Source of the DNA: Daphnia pulex
Lineage: Eukaryota > Arthropoda > Branchiopoda > Diplostraca > Daphniidae
Length of the DNA stretch: 64,000 bases
NCBI RefSeq assembly: GCF_021134715.1
Contig: NC_060023.1
Coordinates: 496,001 to 560,000 of the forward strand
Reading direction: 5' to 3'
Shown: in pieces, positions 47,791 to 56,282 of the stretch
Numbering within the stretch: position 1 is the first letter of the stretch
How the letters are laid out: every line of letters starts with the position of its first letter
Made by a program: the position numbers and the translations under genes
Notes under the pieces: model-generated
What the model was told of the DNA's origin: nothing
What the model saw: the letters and a program-made list of their open reading frames with translations, nothing else
The model's database searches: none

Positions 47791-47850
47791 ATTTGGGGGC
47801 TATAACCCAGACGACTCAGCAACTATATCAACTGTGCTACCGGCCTTCCA
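47791..47850 (-). other. Weak tRNA-like A-box sequence
   Basis: The minus strand reads ggccggtagcacagttgat and on to gctgagtcgtctgggttat, which resembles the 5' half of a tRNA with an A box. There is no B box or cloverleaf 3' half. It may be a decayed tRNA-derived SINE. Confidence 0.2.
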
Positions 47851-48749
47851 TCACCAACCTGTTTCAGAATAATAAGAATCTAATCAAAATAGGTAGACCT
47901 AGTTGACAGTACATATATAAAATAATATTATTATTACATTACATGTAGCCCTTTTCCATGGGTGAAGCCCTTGAGCCCCATTACAGCAATAAACAATTCT
48001 GTCGTGGACTCCTTTGTCGGAACACATGAGTGATAAAAACGATGCACTCGTTGACGTGAACACTTTTTCAATTGACAAGTGTGTCATATCCTTTCGGCAT
48101 CTTGTGATGTGCTGTAACCTTGGCTGAAACAATGGTGCTACTTTTATCAGTCTAAAAAATGAAACAGATAACCTAGCTGCATAGTCAACATTCCAGCATC
48201 AACTGAAATTAGTTTGCACAAAACATTTCAAATTATCATTTGATGAAGCACTACTGTAACTGCTGTCAAACTGTGGATATTTTTCTGAGGGCACAAAGGG
48301 GTGGCAAGTGGCTGTTACCACAGACTAAGATGCTGTTACGTTATTCCTTACTCTTCCTTATGAAACGAATGGCCGCCATTATTGCCTGAGCCCTGAGGGA
48401 TATCAAATGGCGCCTACTTCAACAGCTTCAACCATCTAGTGAACATCTTTGAATTAATATTCGCTGCGCTATTGTTGAGGATAATTAAACACTCCGAATC
48501 CACAATCTTTATAACACAGATCTTAACCAATAAAAAACGTCGTGTTGTGTTTAGAATAAGAGGTTTAATTTGTTAAAAATTGTTCTTTATCTCAATTTTA
48601 TTATTCGATCTGTTATTCGATTTTATGTACGATATGTTTTTATTGTGTTATACACATAATTAAAAGTAGGGAATTAGACATTGAAATTTAAAAGAAAAAG
48701 CACATATGTTATTCATAAAATCAGTGATGCCGCTGCATTAAGTCACTTA
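47851..48749. other. Intergenic; right part duplicated near 15-16 kb
   Basis: From about 48120 the sequence resembles 15420-16150, the 3' flank of the mucin at 16153. No gene seen. Confidence 0.45.
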
Positions 48750-50492
48750 TTAATGTTGTCCAATCGATAGGCTGACTAGGAAACTGACTGAAACAAGTGA
48801 CAAGGAAAGAAAGGAAAAGGTTTGACTGCTTGACGACGGTGTCGTAGATATAGTAGCAGAAGATGTTGTTCTGGTAGTGGTGGAAGTTGCAGAAGTTGTC
48901 GTTGGAGCTGTTGTTGGTGTCGTTGTGGGGACCCTTGTAGAAGTTGTTTTGGAAGTTGTAGGAGTCGTTGTAGGAGTCGTTGTAGGAGTCGTTGTAGGGG
49001 TCGTTTTTGGCGTCGTTATAGGGGTCGTTGTTGGTGTTGTAGGGGTCGTTGGTGAGGTCATTGTTGGGGTCGTTGTTGGAGTTGTCATGGAAGTTGTTGA
49101 CGTCGTTGTAGGAGTCGTTGTAGGGGTAGTTGTTGGAGTAGTTGTATAAGTCGTAGGATTCGTTGTAGGGGTCGTTGTAGGGGTCGTTGTAGAGGTCGTT
49201 GTAGGGGTCGTTGTAGGAGTAGTTGTTGGAGTAATTGTTAGAGTCGTAGTGGAAGTTGTTGACGTCTTTGTAGGAGTAGTTGTTGACGTCGATGTAGGGG
49301 TAGTTGTAGGGGTAGTTGTAGGGGTCGTTGTAGGAGTAGTTGTTGGAGTCGTTGTAGGGGTCGTTGTTGGAGTAGTTGTTGGAGTCGTAGTGGAAGTTGT
49401 TGACGTCGTTATAGGGGTAGTTGTAGGAGTCGTTGTTGGAGTAGTTGTAGGAGTTGTTGTTGGAGTCGTTGTAGGTGTCGTTGTTGGAGTAGTTGTTGGA
49501 GTTGTAGTGGAAGTTGTTGACGTCGTTGTAGGAGTCGTTTTAGGGGTAGTTGTAGGAGTAGTTGTAGGGGTAGTTGAAGGAGTAGTTGTAGGAGTAGTTG
49601 TAGGAGTCGTTGTAGGGGTCGTTGTTGGAGTCGTTGTAGTGGTCGTTGTTGGAGTTGTAGTGGAAGTTGTTGACGTCGTTGTAGGAGTCGTTATAGGGGT
49701 AGTTGTAGCAGTCGTTGTTGGAGTAGTTGTAGGAGTCGTAGTGGAAGTTGTTGACGTCGTTGTAGGGGTAGTTGTTGGAGTCGTTGTAGGAGTCGTAGGG
49801 GTCGTTGGAGGAGTCGTTGTAGTGGTCGTTGTTGGAGTAGTTGTTGGAGTTGTAGTGGAAGTTGTTGACGTCGTTGTAGGAGTCGTTATAGGGGTAGTTG
49901 TAGGGGTAGTTGTAGGGGTCGTTGTAGGAGTAGTTGTAGGGGTAGTTGTAGGAGTAGTTGTAGGAGTCGTTGTAGGGGTCGTTGTAGTTGTAGGAGTAGT
50001 TGAAGGAGTCGTAGTAGTCATTGTAGGAGTCGTCGTAGGAGTAGTTGTTGGTATCGTCGTGGAAGTTGTTGACGTCGTTGTAGGAGTCGTTGTAGGGGTA
50101 GTTGTTGGAGTAGTTGAAGGAGTCGTAGGAGTCGTTGAAGGAGTCGTAGGAGTCGTTGTAGGGGTCGTTGTAGGAGTCGTTGTAGGGGTCGTTGTTGGCG
50201 TCGTTGTTGGCGTCGTTGTTGGCGTCGTTGTTGGCGTCGTTGTCTTAGAAGTTGTAGGAGTCGATGTCGTAGAAGTTGATGGCGTCGTTGTATGGGTCGT
50301 TGTTGTAGTAGTTGTTGAAGTAGTTGTTGGATTCGTCGTCGAAGTTGTAGGAGTAGTTGAAGGAGTCGTTGTTGGAGTCTTTGTGGGAGGAACCTTTGCC
50401 AAGGGAATCGTCGAACAGAGTCCCAAAGTGGCCGCCACCAGGACGATGCTGGCCGTCAGGATTGCAGTTGCGAGTGAAAATTTGACGGACAT
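48750..50492 (-). CDS. Secreted TTTP-repeat mucin with GPI-type tail
   Basis: One uninterrupted 580-codon frame. The signal peptide begins MSVKFSLATAILTAS and is followed by IPLAK, nearly identical to the mucin at 16153-17588. Here, however, the leader runs straight into the repeat without the intron found there. The body is about 500 residues of TPTTTPTT/TSTTSTTTP-type repeats on a 4-residue (12-nt) period with a longer super-repeat marked by STTSTTTPT. It ends in SSSSQTFSFLSLSLVS and a hydrophobic tail, a likely GPI-anchor signal. It is expected to be a heavily O-glycosylated surface protein. The duplicated flanks show that it and the gene at 16153 arose from one segmental duplication, after which repeats and intron content diverged. 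Confidence 0.8.
   Translation of the reverse strand: MSVKFSLATAILTASIVLVAATLGLCSTIPLAKVPPTKTPTTTPSTTPTTSTTNPTTTSTTTTTTTHTTTPSTSTTSTPTTSKTTTPTTTPTTTPTTTPTTTPTTTPTTTPTTTPTTPSTTPTTPSTTPTTTPTTTPTTTSTTSTTIPTTTPTTTPTMTTTTPSTTPTTTTTPTTTPTTTPTTTPTTTPTTTPTTTPTTTPITTPTTTSTTSTTTPTTTPTTTTTTTPPTTPTTPTTTPTTTPTTTSTTSTTTPTTTPTTTATTTPITTPTTTSTTSTTTPTTTTTTTPTTTPTTTPTTTPTTTPSTTPTTTPTTTPKTTPTTTSTTSTTTPTTTPTTTPTTTPTTTPTTTPTTTPTTTPITTSTTSTTTPTTTPTTTPTTTPTTTPTTTPTTTPTTTPTSTSTTTPTKTSTTSTTTLTITPTTTPTTTPTTTSTTTPTTTPTTNPTTYTTTPTTTPTTTPTTTSTTSMTTPTTTPTMTSPTTPTTPTTTPITTPKTTPTTTPTTTPTTTPTTSKTTSTRVPTTTPTTAPTTTSATSTTTRTTSSATISTTPSSSSQTFSFLSLSLVSVSFLVSLSIGQH
48890..50340. repeat. 12-bp based repeat array with longer super-repeat
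   Basis: Units such as gtcgttgtagga, with a marker ggaagttgttgacgtcg recurring about every 125-240 bp. Contained in the mucin coding exon. Confidence 0.85.
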
Positions 50493-50577
50493 GGTGCTGA
50501 AAGAATGATGAAGTCGAGAGGAAAGCGTCCAGCAGCAACTACAGACGGTGTCTGGACTCGGCCTGAAAGCTTCACGG

Positions 50578-50585
50578 CATTTATA
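50578..50585 (-). promoter_or_regulatory. TATA box (TATAAATG)
   Basis: 86 bp upstream of the ATG at 50492, in sequence conserved with the promoter at 17676-17683. Confidence 0.6.
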
Positions 50586-51344
50586 AAGAGTGTTGAGATA
50601 ATATGATTTGCATAATCTTAGCTACATTACTTGAGGTTGCCGCCTAAAAGCCAAACCTTATCAAAATAGTTTTTGTAGGATTTACAGTTTGACACATCCG
50701 GCATGACGACTGAAAATGTCGTTCATTTGGTTAAATATATCTATTCACGCCAAAGATATGCTGCAGATTTTACCTACACCATATTAAATCATTATATCTC
50801 GTTAAGTAGGATGCTAGATATAGACAGGACGTAAAGGAAAGTGAAAGCTGTAAAAGTTTATCACTATTTAAGGTCAACAGTTATCTCATGCAATATCTGT
50901 GAAAAATTTTAACTTTATTTGTCAAGATTACGCAAAGTTGAAATTAGTAAGCCTAATTATGTGTTTAAAAATAATTGTTTCTGGCATCAACTCCCTTGCA
51001 TAAGATAGTTTTCCTAAAATTTAGGAATATTAAAACATTAATTAAAGATCTAATGTCAAGTTAAAATTGTTAACCTACAAGCAAACTTGAACAACTGCTG
51101 CGTGGGCGTGCTGTTTCAATACGTTGATAGCATCCATGTTAGCTGGAAATCCTATTGTCGACAGCAGGATAAGTTATTTGGTTTTGGTACACATTAATCT
51201 TTGCAGCATACAGTTTCAATTGAAGCCCCAACAATTTCGACCATTTAATAATGCGGGTCCATTTGATAGACCTACCAGGAAACTGTCTAAGAAAAGAAAA
51301 AAGTGTTTGATTGCTGTAAAATTTGTCACTAAAGATGTACACAA

Positions 51345-51412
51345 TGGGTTGTAGTCAGGACGTGAGTGTCGCTGATAAGAGTCCCGCCGACTTCTTACTT
51401 GAGTGACCGAAC
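51345..51412 (-). pseudogene. Second, very short pseudoprotease relic
   Basis: Plus-strand gtcaggacgtgagtgtcgct and onward to gtcccgccg matches exon 2 of the gene at 19612-21081 (GGTLISDTHVLT region). It is joined directly to cgacttcttact(t/c)gagtga, a piece of exon 4 (TRVRSR). Only about 68 bp survive. Confidence 0.65.
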
Positions 51413-53987
51413 CTTTAAAAATCTAACTAAAAAAAAGCTTTAAAATCTAACTCTAATTCTCAAATTGTTTCACTTTTGAATGTAGTGTTAGTAGATGTCG
51501 AAATAAGATTTGAGATAAACAACTTGAGAAAATCTTGTAGTACGCCATTGTACTCAAACGTTGACTATTGCTTTAATAGACTGGCATGACAGATGGCGAA
51601 CCCTGAATGAACAGCATTTTTCATTAAAAAGGGAATGTTTTAAATGGTTTCAACAAAAATTCAAGAAAGAGGGAGGGATTAAATCACAGCATTTACAATG
51701 CAATACAGAAAAAATTTGCCAACTTAAATTTTGCCCTAAAATGCATGCGATAAGAATAAGATACATATAGCAGCGTACTCTTCTACTTAAGACAATTTCA
51801 AAAATCACTACATATGAGAAATGAATGTTTTACCGATCGCTGGAACGTTGTCCAGCAGATAGACTGAAGCCAGCAGTGGGTTCCGATGTCAAATAGTGAG
51901 TGGATCTAATTTGATACGCCACTGTACAATTTGGCTGAGGAGTGACGGTTTCCTTCGCTGGATCCCCATATGGCGGGAGTGGATAAGCGAGTTGCTCCTG
52001 GACGAGAAGAGAGCTAAGCTCCTGGAGTCATCTGAGAGAACAAGAGAATCAAGAATTCAAGATCTTCTTACTATTAATCATACGGTTCAAGATGCAAACT
52101 CGGCAACACTTCATGGAATTCCAAATCTGTTCACTTTCAAAGTAGCAACAAAATTAAATAAAAAAATTATAAATTTTAATTTCCAGTTTCGATAGGAAGA
52201 AGCAATGGCACCCACCAATTTCCATGGAAAAACCACAAGAAGCTCCAGGCTGGCTGCGGTTCGATTTGTTCAACCGGATTGACTGGGAGCCAACTAAGAC
52301 GACTTTAACAAAGACTAAATTTCCTGTAAAAACCACAAACAATTGAATTAATTAATGCCGACTGGTAAAGAGGATTTTGATTTGGCAAGGGTATCACTGC
52401 TTTCTTCCTTGATAGTAAATTTTACAGAAGTCAACATTACATAAGAGAGCGCCACAATTATGCCAGGACCATGATGTGCAATATGTTCCTTTGGCAGCTG
52501 GTCTACCACTGTAGATGGTTTCTCTAGCTCTACTTTGGGTTCAGATTCCATGTGTAACTGTCACATGACATTGTCATTCACTTCAACCGGCTACAACTAT
52601 TCAGAACTTCTACAGTTTCTATTTTGCCCACCTTGGTTTTGATTCCATCAACAAATCATCTTTTTCAATTATGACGACAGTCTGATTAATTGTTGAAAAA
52701 AAGGACTATTATATTTTTAAGAAAAAACTTGATAGTTAATTTCACAATTTGTATGCGTCTTTGGTTTGTTTGTCAATTTGATTGTGGGGGCCGAATGACT
52801 ACTGTTATTGTAATAAAGCTCTTGACAAAAGGGCCTTTATTCATATTCAGTTTTGCACAGACACTTTCTTCTTTGCAGGATTCTTCAAACAACTTCAGCA
52901 GTCCCACTGTGGGGAATAAGAAACAAGAATGGGGAAAAGTCACCCCCTCAGGTGACTTTTCCCCGATAAAGACACAAAGAGACAGAACAAAAAAATTTTC
53001 TTCTGTAGCACTCACCCCTTTCTATGATATGCTGGAGATTGGACTGGCCATACCATACAGGTTTTAAAAAAAAACTTAGTTCCTGCAATAAAGGAATCCT
53101 GCAATAAGGCGAATAAGGGAATCATGTGGATGTTTCAAACATTTCCTTGGTCCGTGGTTTGGCTTTAACTGCTTGGCACAAACTCATTCTGGCAATGGAG
53201 AAACAAAAAGAAAACTTGATTTTAACAGACTCATTTGATCAAATGCTTTTCATGATTTAACAATTTATGAATTTAATGACTGAATCTGAATCATTGTCTC
53301 ACAGCCAGACGTGGCGTGAGCGTGACCACTGACCACTTGAGTTTTTTATTTTATCTGCAGACGAACTTCCGTTAATCGGTTAGCACATTGCCACCTAGGG
53401 ACAAAGGCATAAAGCTAAGCAACGGTGACCTCTCGTGAGAAGAAGGCGAAAACAATTGAGTTGAGGCTTCCCTAAGCTATAAGCTACAGTGTACAGTCTA
53501 CACAGAGAAAACTCTTCGTTTTTCCATGTCTGATTGTAACAATATAAAGGTTATATGTAACTTGTGTTAGTCACAATACCTACAAAATGCTCTTGAAGTG
53601 ACGGTATAACCTTAATATATCTTCTGTCACGCGACAGCTTTTACTTGCTGGCGCTTTAATATCACGACGCCTGTCACTGGGAAATCACGTAAGGGATTAG
53701 GGAAAGTCACTCGATACAAAACTGGGCAGCAACGGAAGATAACAAATTTATCTTTGCTGGAAAGAAAATAAAATGAAAGGAGTACAAAGAGCAAAGAAAT
53801 GGGTCGAGTTTTTGAAACAAACACGCTCATACCTAAAAGAAAAAAAACTTTAGACGGACATTTTCTTTTATCGTTTTTATTTGATTAGATTATATGGAAT
53901 TAAAATGAACTAGGCAATTCAATACAAAATGATTGTATAGTCACCACACTATGTTTTCTCTTTTATATCGTATTATCAGGAACTTAA
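51413..53987. other. Intergenic, no supported gene
   Basis: Several short frames (for example 51896-52195 plus, 52690-53067 plus) lack leaders, domains and splice logic. The phrase ggggaaaagtcaccccctcaggtgacttttcccc (52931-52964) contains an inverted repeat that could form a short hairpin. Confidence 0.3.
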
Positions 53988-55633
53988 TTATTGTAGCGAT
54001 GACATTTTCAGGTTGATGATCAAACTGATTGAAATGAGTGCGGACGATAGAAATGCAAACGACTGATTGGCGGACGATGGTTCTGATGTTGTGCTGGTCG
54101 CCGTGGTTGACGTTGGAGTTGTTGTGGTTGTTTGTGTAGTTTCGGTTGTTGGTGTAGTGGTAGTTGTTGGTGTAGTTGTGGTTGTTGGTGTAGTAGTGGT
54201 TGTTGGAGTAGTTTCGGTTGTTGGTGTAGTGGTAGTTGTTGGTGTAGTTGTGGTTGTTGGTTTAGTTGTGGTTGTTGAAGTTGTAGTGGTTGTAGTGGTG
54301 GTGGGCGTGTTAGACAACACAGTGTCTTGAACCCACGTCGAATAAGAACTGAGTCTGGTGTAACCAGACGGACTGCCACTCGCGCAACCTGCGGAAGACC
54401 AGAAGACAACGATCCCGATCTGCTTCCACGTCCCGTCCGACTGTTTGAAATTCATCGGGCCACCGTTATCACCCTATATTTCAAATGAATGATGAGTAAA
54501 CTACTCTAATTCCTATAATAGATTTTAATAGTTACGCCGCATATTCCACGACCACCGGCTCCGCTGGTGCACATTTGTTTGTCTGTAATGGAATCACTGC
54601 CGTAAACCGAACTGCATTCGGAATTGGAGATGACCGGAACCGTCACTTTATTTAGGTATTGACTAAGACTGCCTGTTAATGATGAAGAATGTTAATGATG
54701 TATAATTCAATTAATAGACTTAAATTAAATTATTCAGTTAGTTGGCCTTCCAATATTACCGTCAACAGTTATGCCCCATCCGGTTACGGTAACTGGACTG
54801 TCAACGTAATCCGGTTCGTTGGGAGTTGCCAAGCAAACTGGACGGATGTATTCTGTATAATAGAATCACCATTTTGATCATTAACAAACAGCGAATTACG
54901 CTAATAATTCTATGATGTATCATTTGCGGATATAGTACTATAACTATTTACGTGTGTATGTGACTGCGGTGGTCAGTTTAATCAAGGCAATTTCTCCGGC
55001 TCCAGCGATGTTGTTATTGTAGTCTGGATGAACAAAAATTTCAGTTCCGGAATAAACTCTGCGATTGGGTTCAGACGTTGCTGTGACATCGTGGGCTCCC
55101 AGATAAACTTCAACCGATTTGAATGTTAGCCTTGAATGTAGCCTAATAGATGATTAATTTTAGATTATTGTTATAATTAGATCAAGTTCAAATTTCGCGC
55201 GGACTCACTCCGCTGAACGAAGGAGACAGAAGGCGGCTGTAAGAATCCACCGATCGGCGATCAAAGTCCCTCCGCAACTATAAACGTCGCCACTGGTCAT
55301 TTCCACATTGAGGTAAGCCTGCCACGGGAATTCGTTTGGCGACGCCGTTTCTCCTCCGACGATCCTACTGCTTCCGCCATCATCCGATGCTGCTGACAGA
55401 AGCGAATTGCTGTTGGCCACTCCGCATTCTTCAAACGACCGAGAAGAAATGTTGTTCGTCCAGGACGCTGCTGCTGCGGACAAACCTTTGACGGACAGTG
55501 GAAGAACGGCGTCGTCGGCGGCAGAGTTCTCCAGCGGAATGACCGTACAGAGACCCAAAGTGGCCACACCTAGAAAGATGCCGATCGCTAGGACAAAATG
55601 AGAAGATCCGACTTTTTTGACGTCCATTTTCAT
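53988..55633 (-). CDS. Serine protease homologue with all triad residues replaced, Thr-rich stalk and GPI-type tail
   Basis: Five exons: 55633-55209, 55142-54952, 54852-54760, 54672-54536, 54473-53988 (443 aa). It has a signal peptide (about 1-30, with GVATLGLC), a prodomain containing LPLSVKGLS as in the genes at 5053 and 9106, an R-IVGG activation site and an S1A domain. His is replaced by Phe135 (LTAAFC), Asp by Glu192 (GEIALI) and Ser by Asn285 (GDNGGP). The body is closest to the genes at 3101 and 7159 ([21 protein letters not shown]). Instead of CBM14 it carries a TTPTTT stalk and ends [18 protein letters not shown], like the mucin tails, so it is probably tethered to the membrane. The unbroken frame and kept cysteines argue for a functional non-enzyme. 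Confidence 0.85.
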
Positions 55634-55688
55634 CTGTGAAAACAACAGGAGCAATTTGATGCTGCGATGAGTCTGAAATTCACCGTTT

Positions 55689-55696
55689 CTTTTATA
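55689..55696 (-). promoter_or_regulatory. TATA box (TATAAAAG)
   Basis: 56 bp upstream of the ATG at 55633. Confidence 0.65.
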
Positions 55697-56282
55697 GAGC
55701 TTTTGAAAGTTGCATCGGTTCCGCAGAGCAAAGAGTCGTGCGACTTGTCGATAAAATGCGCGCTGTATATAGTGGGAGTTATTATGGCGGTAAACTTTGC
55801 TGCAAGTTGTGTTTGGCATAGAGGTGTGAGGGATATTCGAGAGCCGAACCTAACGATCCCGATCATTTTTGTTTCCAACTGTCGCCGGCCATTTCGAAGT
55901 TCACCGGTGAGCACTTTGGCCCTGGTGATGTGACAGATTCATTTCTTTGAGCCAAAGTAAATGGAATTGATTAGATTAGATTTAAAACAAATACCTGACA
56001 GGTCCCGTGCTGGTGATTGACGTTGGTATTATACTAAGTCTTGTATACGATTGCACAATTGAGTTTATATCTCTCTGGTTTTATTTCCCTACCATTTTCC
56101 AACCTACAGAAACATTTCATTTCAAAAATCGAAAGCAAACATTGAACAAAGTCTCTCACCTCTATATGAATCACACAGATTTTATATAAAAAGAAATAAA
56201 GTTCTATAGCAATTAAAGTAGGCTAAATCATTTCAGTTTTACACAAGTAGTTACTATTTAGCCTCATCTTTTATTCAATAGG
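55697..56282. other. Intergenic, nothing recognised
   Basis: 5' flank of the pseudoprotease and 3' flank of the PAN-mucin. No other feature. Confidence 0.35.

Noticed and set aside
49249-50508. 419-codon plus-strand Val/Gly frame opposite the mucin at 48750
   Set aside because: Repeat shadow, for the same reasons.
52931-52964. Inverted repeat ggggaaaagtcacc/ggtgacttttcccc considered as a regulatory RNA hairpin
   Set aside because: Too short, with no neighbouring gene or conserved context to support a function.
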